Positions 1 to 6,411 of a stretch of DNA of 7,110 nt are shown here, piece by piece. Positions within the stretch are counted from its first letter, which is position 1; every line of letters starts with the position of its first letter. The DNA is from an uncultured Granulosicoccaceae bacterium. GTDB lineage: Bacteria; Pseudomonadota; Gammaproteobacteria; Granulosicoccales; Granulosicoccaceae. The notes below the pieces were generated by a model. It ran no database searches and was not told where the DNA came from. It was given only the letters and a program-made list of their open reading frames with translations. The DNA is taken from positions 1-7,110 of the forward strand of contig CALFBL010000150.1 of the NCBI GenBank assembly GCA_937951695.1. Direction: 5' to 3'. The position numbers and the translations under genes are program-made.

Positions 1-1
1 G

Positions 2-265
2 AAACGGTTGGGTGTGGCTATCGAAGCGACTGAAGATGGTGCGCGCATTGTGGGCGGGCCGATTCAGGGTGGAATCGTCGACAGTGCGGGTGATCACCGC
101 ACAGCGATGGCGTTTTCAATGGCGGCCCTCAGGGCTGAGGGCCCGATTACCGTGTTGGATTGCGAGAACGTCAACACCTCGTTCCCCGATTACGTGAGCA
201 TCGCTGCCGCTGCTGGGCTGCGGGTATCCGCCTCGAGCGCCAGCGCTCAAGGCACAGTTGAGTGA
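2..265 (+). CDS. aroA: 3-phosphoshikimate 1-carboxyvinyltransferase (EPSP synthase), C-terminal fragment
   Basis: The reading frame is open at the left window edge, so only about 87 C-terminal residues are visible. EPSP synthase joins shikimate-3-phosphate and phosphoenolpyruvate in the cytoplasmic chorismate pathway. The fragment shows the family's end: a GG-I-GG stretch, then VDSAGDHRTAMAF, where Asp-His-Arg belongs to the conserved active-site segment, then DCENVNTSFPDY and a final hydrophobic helix. Most relatives have DHRIAM or DHRMAM; here the residue after Arg is Thr, a mild departure. The stop TGA overlaps the GTG of cmk by 4 nt, which implies translational coupling. In pseudomonads aroA is fused to a TyrA domain upstream of cmk; whether that holds here cannot be seen. 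Identification is confident; the true start lies outside the window. Confidence 0.95.
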   Translation, partial: KRLGVAIEATEDGARIVGGPIQGGIVDSAGDHRTAMAFSMAALRAEGPITVLDCENVNTSFPDYVSIAAAAGLRVSASSASAQGTVE

Positions 266-954
266 ATTCCCCGTTGGCCGAGCCTGACATCCCGGTAATT
301 ACCATCGATGGTCCGTCGGGTGCTGGCAAAGGCACCGCAGCGGCAGCAGTTGCCGGGGAATTGGGTTTTCATTTGCTCGACAGTGGTGCCATCTACCGGG
401 TAGCGGCGTTGCATGCGCTGCGATCGAACGCCGACTTAACCGTTGAATCCTCGGTGCTGCAAACCTTTTCGAGCATGCGGGCAACGTTTGAACCCGGAGG
501 CGCTGACGGGGTGGCCGCCAAGCTGGACGGTGAGGATGTCTCCACACAAATTCGGTCGGAACAGGCTGGTAATGCAGCCTCTCAGGTGGCTGTGATGCCA
601 GAGGTTCGAATCGCTTTACGCGACGCTCAGCGAGCGTTTCGGGTGGCCCCAGGGCTCGTTGCTGACGGTCGGGATATGGGCACGGTGGTATTTCCGGACG
701 CACCGTTGAAGATCTTTCTCACCGCATCCACGCGCGAGAGAGCTTTAAGAAGGGCTAAGCAGTTGAAAGACAAAGGAATTACAGCTAATATAGCGCAGCT
801 GGCGCAAGCTATAGCCGAGCGTGATGATCGGGACGCGTCCCGGGAGCACTCTCCTTTGTCCCGCGCAGGCGACGCAATCTCCATCGAATCCAGCTCTATG
901 AGCCTCGAGGAAGTGGTTGAACGCATCTTGACTGCGTGGAATGCGTTGGGTTGA
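262..954 (+). CDS. cmk: Cytidylate kinase (CMP/dCMP kinase)
   Basis: This 230-residue protein has the normal length of bacterial CMP kinase, which uses ATP to phosphorylate CMP and dCMP in the cytoplasm and so recycles nucleotides from RNA and lipid turnover. The P-loop GPSGAGKGT is at residues 17-25, followed by the LLDSGAIYR strand near 38-46, which is part of the nucleotide-binding core. The CMP-site signature DGRDMGTVVFPDAP is in the middle, and the LID-type run RDDRDASREHSPL is near the C-terminus; it ends in the usual helix after an 'AISIESSSMS' strand. The start is the GTG at 262, which places the P-loop at the normal distance. It overlaps the aroA stop (GTGA), and no strong Shine-Dalgarno is visible, so coupling to aroA translation is the likely mode of initiation. 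The order aroA-cmk-rpsA is conserved in Gammaproteobacteria. Confidence 0.97.
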   Translation: MNSPLAEPDIPVITIDGPSGAGKGTAAAAVAGELGFHLLDSGAIYRVAALHALRSNADLTVESSVLQTFSSMRATFEPGGADGVAAKLDGEDVSTQIRSEQAGNAASQVAVMPEVRIALRDAQRAFRVAPGLVADGRDMGTVVFPDAPLKIFLTASTRERALRRAKQLKDKGITANIAQLAQAIAERDDRDASREHSPLSRAGDAISIESSSMSLEEVVERILTAWNALG

Positions 955-1069
955 AGCGCACGAAATTTTTTCTACTGTCCGTCGCTGGATGCGATGGTTT
1001 TTAATCATAACCACTGGGTTCATCGGAATTGAGCCTTGTGACTGTAAATCCCCCTAGGTCAACTACTTA
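955..1069 (+). promoter_or_regulatory. rpsA leader / untranslated region, candidate autoregulated initiation region
   Basis: These 115 nt separate cmk from rpsA and carry no open gene. The only Shine-Dalgarno-like element is AGGT at 1056-1059, ten bases before the ATG, which is weak for so highly expressed a gene. A small stem can form between TGGTT (995-999) and AACCA (1009-1013). A TTTAAT hexamer at 1000-1005 is a possible -10 element, but I find no convincing -35. In E. coli the rpsA leader also lacks a strong Shine-Dalgarno; it folds into hairpins that recruit the ribosome and is repressed by free S1 protein. A similar role here is inference from position and the weak ribosome binding site, not from a conserved motif I can prove. 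Confidence 0.35.
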
Positions 1070-2797
1070 ATGTCTGAATCTTTCGCAGAACTCTTTGAAG
1101 AGAGTATCTCCAATACTGAGATGAAAACGGGTTCCATTCTTCTAGGAACCGTTATTGATGTAACCGGCAGCTATGTCATAGTCAATGCCGGCCTGAAATC
1201 CGAAGGCGCGGTGCCCATCGAAGAATTCGCCGGTGAAAACGGTGAAATTAATATCGTTATTGGCGACACCGTGGAGGTGGCTCTCGATTCCATCGAGGAC
1301 GGCTTTGGTGAAACCAAACTCTCACACGAAAAAGCTCGCCGTGCGCGTTCATGGACAGTGCTCGAAAAAGCTCAAGCCAACGATGAAATCATCAAAGGCA
1401 ACATCACCGGAAAAGTCAAAGGCGGCTTTACCGTTGAAGTGTGCGACATTCGTGCGTTCCTGCCAGGATCTCTGGTTGATGTGCGTCCCGTACGCGACAC
1501 CAGCTACCTTGAAGGCAAGGAACTCGAATTTAAAGTTATCAAGCTCGATCAGCGCCGTAACAACGTGGTTGTATCGCGTCGCGCCGTGGTTGAGAGCGAG
1601 TACAGCGCAGAGCGTGAAGCGCTGCTTGAGAATCTTCAGGAAGGTCAGGAAATCGTCGGTATCGTCAAGAACCTCACCGATTACGGAGCATTCCTTGACT
1701 TGGGTGGCATAGACGGGTTGCTGCACATCACCGATATGGCCTGGAAGCGTGTCAAGCACCCATCTGAGGTGGTTGAGGTCGGTCAGGAAATGCAGGTTAA
1801 GGTACTGAAGTTTGATCGCGATCGTAACCGCGTATCGCTTGGCCTGAAACAACTGGGTGAAGATCCATGGGTTGATCTGACTCGACGTTACCCTGAGAAC
1901 ACGCGTCTGTTCGGTAAAGTTACTAACATCGCCGACTATGGCTGCTTCGTTGAAATCGAAGAAGGTGTTGAAGGTCTGGTACACGTGTCCGAAATGGATT
2001 GGACCAACCGTAACGTTAACCCTAATAAGGTTGTTGCTTTAGGCGATGAAGTTGAAGTCATGATTCTCGACATCGACCAAGAACGTCGCCGAATTTCTCT
2101 GGGTGTCAAGCAGTGCAAGCAAAATCCTTGGGAAGAATTCAGCGAATCGTTCAACAAGGGCGATAAAGTCTCGGGAACCATCAAGTCGATTACCGATTTT
2201 GGTATCTTCATCGGTCTGGACGGCGGCATCGACGGACTCATCCACTTATCCGATCTTTCCTGGAATGACACGGGCGAGAATGCGGTTCACAACTACAAGA
2301 AGGGCGATGAGCTCGAAGCAGTTGTGTTGGCGGTTGATCCAGAACGTGAGCGAATCTCTCTGGGCGTGAAGCAAATCGAGCGTGATCCATTTGGTCAGTT
2401 CATTGCCGACAACCCTAAGGGTACGATTGTTACCGGTACGGTTCGCGAAGTCGACACCAAGCACGCTGTCATCGATTTGGGTGAGGGTGTCGAAGGTGTG
2501 TTGCGTGCGAGTGAAATCTCACGCGATCGCGTCGAAGACGTACGTCACCACTTCAAAGAAGGCGATACCGTTGAAGCGAAGTTCACCGGAACCGATCGTA
2601 AGTCACGCATGCTAAGCCTCTCGATTAAAGCGAAAGACTACGCTGAAGAATCCGAAGCGATGGCTGATTACTCGAATTCGCAATCTGAACCGGCTGCAGC
2701 GACAACGTTGGGTGATCTGTTGAAAGAACAGATGGGCCAGAACAGTGTGTCAAGCAGTGACGAGAGCGATGCCGACACCAGTGACCAAAAGTCGTAA
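1070..2797 (+). CDS. rpsA: 30S ribosomal protein S1
   Basis: This 575-residue protein matches the six-domain gammaproteobacterial S1 (E. coli 557 aa). S1 binds mRNA at the 30S platform and helps structured or weak-SD messages load. The start [12 protein letters not shown] is the standard S1 N-terminus and fixes ATG 1070. S1/OB repeats lie at roughly residues 20-90 and 105-172 (the two degenerate, ribosome-binding domains; the second carries VKGGFTVEV and [17 protein letters not shown]), then 190-262 ([19 protein letters not shown]), 277-349 ([20 protein letters not shown]), 364-436 ([20 protein letters not shown]) and 450-525. The last 45 residues are a polar, acidic and serine-rich tail, somewhat longer than in E. 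coli and of no assignable fold. Each RNA-binding repeat ends in the [12 protein letters not shown] strand. It is followed by ihfB after 77 nt. Confidence 0.99.
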   Translation: MSESFAELFEESISNTEMKTGSILLGTVIDVTGSYVIVNAGLKSEGAVPIEEFAGENGEINIVIGDTVEVALDSIEDGFGETKLSHEKARRARSWTVLEKAQANDEIIKGNITGKVKGGFTVEVCDIRAFLPGSLVDVRPVRDTSYLEGKELEFKVIKLDQRRNNVVVSRRAVVESEYSAEREALLENLQEGQEIVGIVKNLTDYGAFLDLGGIDGLLHITDMAWKRVKHPSEVVEVGQEMQVKVLKFDRDRNRVSLGLKQLGEDPWVDLTRRYPENTRLFGKVTNIADYGCFVEIEEGVEGLVHVSEMDWTNRNVNPNKVVALGDEVEVMILDIDQERRRISLGVKQCKQNPWEEFSESFNKGDKVSGTIKSITDFGIFIGLDGGIDGLIHLSDLSWNDTGENAVHNYKKGDELEAVVLAVDPERERISLGVKQIERDPFGQFIADNPKGTIVTGTVREVDTKHAVIDLGEGVEGVLRASEISRDRVEDVRHHFKEGDTVEAKFTGTDRKSRMLSLSIKAKDYAEESEAMADYSNSQSEPAAATTLGDLLKEQMGQNSVSSSDESDADTSDQKS

Positions 2798-2874
2798 CTG
2801 AATCCAGGAAACAGGCTACATCCGGACAGTGGCCAGGGACGGCCGAAGTTCAATCGCCCATTAGGTTAGATTCC

Positions 2875-3210
2875 ATGTGTGACGATAACCAAAACGACAC
2901 AAGCTTGACCAAATCTGACTTGATCGAGAAGCTCAGCGAAAGCCAGAATCATCTGGAGAGACGCGACGTGGAGTTGGCGGTAAAGGGAGTGCTGGAACGG
3001 ATGAGTGGCGAACTCGCCAGTGGCGGACGCATTGAAATACGCGGGTTTGGCAGTTTTAGTTTGCATTTTCGTGCAGCCCGCATAGGTCGCAATCCAAAAT
3101 CAGGCGACGCGGTCGCCTTGGCGGGTAAATATGTACCGCATTTCAAACCCGGCAAAGAGCTGAGAGAACGCGTCGACGGTGCTGAGCGATCATCTGGTGA
3201 TCGTGAATAA
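2875..3210 (+). CDS. ihfB: Integration host factor subunit beta
   Basis: This is a small DNA-bending protein of the HU/IHF family that pairs with IHF-alpha to make sharp bends in nucleoid DNA, affecting recombination, replication and transcription. Visible hallmarks are the N-terminal helical region TKSDLIEKL, the signature [15 protein letters not shown] (from residue 52), the beta-arm tip GRNPKSGD (71-78) with the intercalating proline at 74, and [13 protein letters not shown] (84-96). GSFSLH and the [11 protein letters not shown] ending favour beta over alpha. At 111 aa it is longer than the 94 aa of E. coli: about ten polar, acidic residues precede the normal start, and there is a short charged tail. 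ATG 2875 has AGG at 2863-2865 upstream; TTG 2905 would give a start close to the usual MTKSEL but lacks any Shine-Dalgarno, so I keep the ATG. It sits 21 nt before lapB. Confidence 0.96.
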   Translation: MCDDNQNDTSLTKSDLIEKLSESQNHLERRDVELAVKGVLERMSGELASGGRIEIRGFGSFSLHFRAARIGRNPKSGDAVALAGKYVPHFKPGKELRERVDGAERSSGDRE

Positions 3211-3231
3211 GCACAGCATCCAAGTCTCTCC

Positions 3232-4422
3232 ATGCTAAATCTATTGTGGTTCCTTCTGCCGGTGGCCGCCGCTGCCGGGTGGTTTGCTGCGCGCAGAAGC
3301 GCCTCGGTGCACCCGGACGCGTTTTGGGATCACGCACAGAATTTTCACAAAGGCCTGAACGTGCTCTTGAATGAGCAAACCGATAAGAGTGATGAGGTGC
3401 TGTTTGCTAACCTTGACGATCTTGATCGGGAAACGGCTGAAACGCATTTGGCCTTGGGCAATTTTTTCCGTCGCCGAGGTGAGGTGGATCGGGCCATTCA
3501 CTTGCATGAAAGTTTGATGGGAAAGAGCGAGCTCGGAGCTGACGTTCAAGCCGCAGCGCGCTTTGAACTAGCCAGAGATTATGAGTCTGCCGGTTTGCTG
3601 GATCGATCGGAAGAAATCTTTCATGAGTTGCTGAATTCAGATCAGCGCACCGATGACGCGGGCAAGGCGCTGATGCAACTCTATGAGCGGGGTCGCGACT
3701 GGGCTCAGGCAGCCGACGTGGCACAAAAAGCCCTGACGAGCAGTGAAGCTGCTGGCAACCAGGAGCGCGCTAACACGTTGCGCTACCGTATTGCTCACTA
3801 CCGCTGTGAACTTGCCGAAGAAGCTGCTCGAGCTGGCTATAGCGCGGAAGCGCGTGATCTTTTGCTGGACGCTTGTGAGAGTTACCCGGGTGGTGCTCGC
3901 GCCCATATGGCGCTGGCTCTGTTGGCCTGTGACGCTTGCGACTGGGACCAGGCAATACAGTATTTCGAGCATGTGGAGATCTCCCAACCGTCGTTGTTGC
4001 CCGAGATTATCAGCCCTTGGCTCAAAGCTTTGGCGAATCAATCGCCATCATCGGGTCTCGATGAATTTATTAAGAGAATAACCGAACGGCGTAACCCGTA
4101 TTCCGTCGTACGCGCCACGCGAGAAATGATCTGCGAGCGCTACGATAAGACGCAGGCGAATCGTTTTTTTAAAGATCAGATTCTAAAACGCCCCTCGTTA
4201 AGAGGCTTGCGCGATTGGGTGTCCGATCAGGTGGACATCGCGGTGGAACCCGAGCGCGAAAAGATCAATATCATTCGCGCGATGCTCGATGAAGTCATTG
4301 AGGACAAAGCCCAGTACCTGTGTCATTCGTGTGGCTTTAAAGGCAACCAGCTGCATTGGCGGTGCCCGAGCTGTGGCAATTGGGATACGGTAGAAACGAT
4401 TATCGGTGCAGAGGGCGAATAA
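3232..4422 (+). CDS. lapB: LPS assembly protein B (YciM), membrane-anchored TPR protein
   Basis: LapB is an inner-membrane TPR protein that promotes FtsH-mediated turnover of LpxC and so tunes lipopolysaccharide synthesis. The 396 residues (E. coli 389) start with one hydrophobic anchor at about 2-19 (LLWFLLPVAAAAGWF) followed by the positive ARRSA, which puts the bulk in the cytoplasm. TPR helices begin near 67 (THLALGNFFRRRGEVDRAI is highly LapB-like) and continue to about residue 300. The tail is the family's rubredoxin-like metal site: CxxC at 364/367 and CxxC at 378/381, in the context CHSCGF and RCPSCGNW. It follows ihfB after 21 nt with only a poor ribosome binding site (AAG), suggesting co-transcription. 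The usual partner gene lapA is not present between the two. The stop TAA directly abuts the GTG of the pyrF relic. Confidence 0.95.
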   Translation: MLNLLWFLLPVAAAAGWFAARRSASVHPDAFWDHAQNFHKGLNVLLNEQTDKSDEVLFANLDDLDRETAETHLALGNFFRRRGEVDRAIHLHESLMGKSELGADVQAAARFELARDYESAGLLDRSEEIFHELLNSDQRTDDAGKALMQLYERGRDWAQAADVAQKALTSSEAAGNQERANTLRYRIAHYRCELAEEAARAGYSAEARDLLLDACESYPGGARAHMALALLACDACDWDQAIQYFEHVEISQPSLLPEIISPWLKALANQSPSSGLDEFIKRITERRNPYSVVRATREMICERYDKTQANRFFKDQILKRPSLRGLRDWVSDQVDIAVEPEREKINIIRAMLDEVIEDKAQYLCHSCGFKGNQLHWRCPSCGNWDTVETIIGAEGE

Positions 4423-4592
4423 GTGAGCACAAATAAAATTATTATCGCGTTTGGGGTGTGGAGGGTGAACGTTCAAGCCAGCGGTGGCGCTCTGATGATC
4501 TGCGATCGATTGGGTTTGATCGATGCGCGGCCGATCAAGCGTCAAATCCGAATGAGGCTCTAACCTCCATCATCAGCGAGACGCACAGCGCC
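4423..4592 (+). pseudogene. pyrF: Remnant of pyrF (orotidine 5'-phosphate decarboxylase), internally deleted and frameshifted
   Basis: GTG 4423 directly follows the lapB stop and opens a 46-codon frame ending at TAA 4561-4563. Its peptide begins MSTNKIIIAF, like the first strand of PyrF (family: ..IIVALDF). It then jumps to GVWRVNVQASGGALM, which matches the internal PyrF segment around LGVWMVNVHASGGARM, and then to LGLIDARPI, resembling the phosphate-loop motif DYLVIGRPI. From 4536 the homology continues in another frame as QASNPNEALTSIISE, like the C-terminal helix after IGRPITQ. The missing pieces include the DxKxxD catalytic motif, so no decarboxylase can be made. pyrF is the normal gene after lapB in many Gammaproteobacteria, which supports the call. 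Two large internal deletions (roughly 75-80 and over 100 codons by comparison with a ~235-aa protein) plus a short frameshifting indel explain the pattern. An assembly error is the main alternative. Confidence 0.8.
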
Positions 4593-4594
4593 GC

Positions 4595-4601
4595 GAGGGG
4601 A
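4595..4601 (+). promoter_or_regulatory. Ribosome binding site of the phosphoribosyltransferase gene
   Basis: GAGGGGA lies seven bases before ATG 4609 and is the clearest Shine-Dalgarno in the window. It fixes that start and sits at or inside the decayed C-terminal end of the pyrF relic, so the downstream gene remains independently translatable although its upstream neighbour is dead. Confidence 0.7.
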
Positions 4602-4608
4602 CAGCCTA

Positions 4609-5205
4609 ATGGCTATACAAAAAGTTTACATATCCGCTGAACAATTGATGCAGGATTCGGTGCGGCTGGCACAACAGATCCTGGAAAGCGATTTTCGCCC
4701 CAACTACATCGTTGGCGTCTGGCGTGGTGGTACCCCTGTCGGAATTGCAGTGCAGGAAACGCTGGATTTCTTTGGTATTGAAACCGATCATATCTCTATC
4801 CGCACCTCGAGCTACCGTGGTATCGAGCAGCAGCGTCCCAGGGTACGGGTGCACGGATTATCATATTTGACCAAGCAACTCAACGCCGAAGATTCGCTGT
4901 TAATTGTGGATGATGTGTTCGATACCGGCCTGAGCGTTCAAGCCATCATCGAAAAAATTCGCGGACGCGCCAGAAAAAACGCCCCACAGCGCATCAAGGT
5001 TGCCACCGCTTACTACAAGCCAACCAAGAACAAAACCAAATTCCAGCCTGATTTTTACATCCACCAAACCCCGGATTGGTTAGTGTTTCCGCACGAAGTG
5101 GATGGATTAACCCGGGAAGAGATTCGCCAGCACAAACCCTATTTAAATGATGTGATTGAATCCATGAATGGGCGCATCAAGCCTGTGAAAATGGCCGATT
5201 CTTGA
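4609..5205 (+). CDS. Purine-type phosphoribosyltransferase (hypoxanthine phosphoribosyltransferase-like)
   Basis: This 198-residue cytoplasmic protein has the type I phosphoribosyltransferase fold. Residues 97-109 (LLIVDDVFDTGLS) are the PRPP-binding loop with the acidic pair D101-D102, and 34-43 (IVGVWRGGTP) is the strand plus pyrophosphate loop near the N-terminus. A SSYRG segment (67-71) starts the flexible loop region. The C-terminal hood carries PDFYIHQTPDWLVFPHEVD, with aromatic residues typical of purine-base binding. It most resembles the group annotated as predicted hypoxanthine/xanthine phosphoribosyltransferases (COG2236 type) rather than orotate or uracil enzymes; the exact base is inferred, not shown. 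Such enzymes make IMP, XMP or GMP from free base and PRPP. It follows the pyrF relic and probably shares the lapB transcript, as no clear promoter is seen in between. It converges with the next gene, 18 nt away. Confidence 0.85.
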   Translation: MAIQKVYISAEQLMQDSVRLAQQILESDFRPNYIVGVWRGGTPVGIAVQETLDFFGIETDHISIRTSSYRGIEQQRPRVRVHGLSYLTKQLNAEDSLLIVDDVFDTGLSVQAIIEKIRGRARKNAPQRIKVATAYYKPTKNKTKFQPDFYIHQTPDWLVFPHEVDGLTREEIRQHKPYLNDVIESMNGRIKPVKMADS

Positions 5206-5223
5206 TTAATCGATAACGACTGC

Positions 5224-6273
5224 TTAGCCACCGACTCGCAGGTTTTTGTAGGTGTAGATGGGATCGTTAATCATTCGGGTCCCGTCAGTATGTTCCAGAT
5301 ACAAATTACCTCGCGCGGCCACAACGTTGCCATTTTCCTCTTTTTCAATGCCGGCAAGCTCAAAGCGTATTTGCTTTGGATCCTCGAAGATCATGCCTGA
5401 GAAGTTTTTCTTGTCCAGTGACAGGAATTTCGGATCGGGATAATCGAACTGCTCACGGGCTAATTGCTTGAGTAAGCTGATCATGCCGTGTGTACCAAAA
5501 TTACCCGGCACCACTGGGTCGCCAATAAAATGGTAGTGGAATGGCCAAAGGTCGGGATTAATTTGTTGAGTGGCTGTAGCGCTTAACGAGCCGCAGTCTG
5601 CAGCCTTTGTTATGTTAATCTCGGAGTCGTATATTGGGATCGTCAGTTTTGTGGGAATTGGCGAAGACGTTTGCGAATCCACACCCAATTTACCGCCGTG
5701 TAACTGACGCAAATTTTGCACATCTTCCGGTGACACAATTCCGACAATGATATTTTTGGAATTTAGGATCGTTCTATCCTGATCATCCAAAATTTCGCCG
5801 TTAAATACGGCTGTGCCGCCCGCTGAATCGACATTTTTTATCCACTTTCGCTTGGTCAGTTTGTACTTGATATGTCGTCCGGGTACGAAGTGCAGTGGCG
5901 TGTGCAAATGACATACCCCCGATGATAACGCTCGGCCAATGCCATCCGCTTTTCGCGAACTCCAGAAACCCACCAGTTGGTCGAGTTGATCATGAAAGAG
6001 CATTTCCAGCGATTCGGTGGGATTGATAGCCCAGTCCTCTTCGTTGGCGGGAAACGTAAACGATGCCTCGATCGTCGTGTCATCGATCAGTTCGATGTTA
6101 TCAACGCATAAAATAGGCTTTAACGGCAACTTGGCAAGATACATATTGCCCAGTTCACCTTCACTGTGCAGTTCAAGTAACCGTGTATTGAATTGATTCA
6201 GATCCCTCCACGCGAGCGCCTTGAGGGCTGAATCGTTCATTGTATTTAACTGCTTTACTGAGTAGCTGTTCAC
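5224..6273 (-). CDS. Stand-alone tandem FabA-like hotdog protein (putative 3-hydroxyacyl dehydratase)
   Basis: The protein contains two FabA-related halves. Residues are numbered from the most upstream possible start (TTG 6285, 353 aa). The N-half (about 50-185) has FHDQLDQLVGFW (97-108), GIGRALSSG (115-123) and a terminal NIIVGI strand, all matching E. coli FabA. The C-half (about 210-353) has YHFIGDPVVPGNFGTHGM (251-268) and ends YTYKNLRVGG, like FabA's YTASDLKVGL. FabA's catalytic His and Asp are 14 residues apart. Here the N-half has Trp85 and Asp99, the C-half His252 and His266, so one His and one Asp survive in different halves. The WPFHYHF..DPVVPG run also recalls PUFA-synthase DH domains. 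I prefer GTG 6273 (GGAA six bases upstream); ATG 6240 is an alternative, and TTG 6285 has no Shine-Dalgarno. No signal peptide or membrane segment is seen. The substrate is unknown; a role in fatty-acid or polyketide chemistry is inference. Confidence 0.82.
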   Translation of the reverse strand: MNSYSVKQLNTMNDSALKALAWRDLNQFNTRLLELHSEGELGNMYLAKLPLKPILCVDNIELIDDTTIEASFTFPANEEDWAINPTESLEMLFHDQLDQLVGFWSSRKADGIGRALSSGVCHLHTPLHFVPGRHIKYKLTKRKWIKNVDSAGGTAVFNGEILDDQDRTILNSKNIIVGIVSPEDVQNLRQLHGGKLGVDSQTSSPIPTKLTIPIYDSEINITKAADCGSLSATATQQINPDLWPFHYHFIGDPVVPGNFGTHGMISLLKQLAREQFDYPDPKFLSLDKKNFSGMIFEDPKQIRFELAGIEKEENGNVVAARGNLYLEHTDGTRMINDPIYTYKNLRVGG

Positions 6274-6290
6274 CGGAGTTTCCAATGTCG

Positions 6291-6317
6291 ATTATGCGCA
6301 CGGCAGAGCGCATCACT
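6291..6317 (-). promoter_or_regulatory. Weak candidate promoter for the tandem-hotdog gene
   Basis: Read on the minus strand, CATAAT (6296-6291) matches the sigma-70 -10 consensus at five of six bases, and TTCACA farther upstream matches the -35 consensus at five of six. The spacer is about 20 bases, longer than the usual 16-18. Transcription would begin near 6284, giving an 11-nt leader to GTG 6273 or about 44 nt to ATG 6240. This is a by-eye match only. Confidence 0.25.
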
Positions 6318-6411
6318 GTGAATCCTGCACCAAGACTGAGTCGGGCTCGCTTACGATTTCTGACGCTAACAGCGCCTGCTCCATGCAGTTTACTCGAATT
6401 CAATCTCCCCC

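Noticed and set aside
1349..1984. Long minus-strand open frame (211 codons) inside rpsA
   Set aside because: It lies entirely opposite the strongly conserved S1 coding sequence and its product has no recognisable domain; it is a shadow frame.
2831..2844. GGCC-N6-GGCC hairpin between rpsA and ihfB as a terminator
   Set aside because: The stem is only 4 bp (5 with a wobble) and no T-run follows; it may be chance or a minor structure, so no terminator was called.
3637..4041. Minus-strand open frame (134 codons) inside lapB
   Set aside because: It is antisense to the TPR region of a well-supported gene; composition bias of the opposite strand explains it.
4609..5205. Reading the phosphoribosyltransferase as pyrE (orotate phosphoribosyltransferase) because it neighbours pyrF
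   Set aside because: The sequence around the PRPP loop and the C-terminal aromatic hood resemble hypoxanthine/xanthine-type enzymes, and the PyrE lysine-rich loop pattern is not seen.
5196..5212. CGATT...AATCG inverted repeat at the convergent end of the phosphoribosyltransferase gene as a bidirectional terminator
   Set aside because: It is a 5-bp AT-containing stem with no flanking T-run, partly inside the coding sequence; too weak to support.
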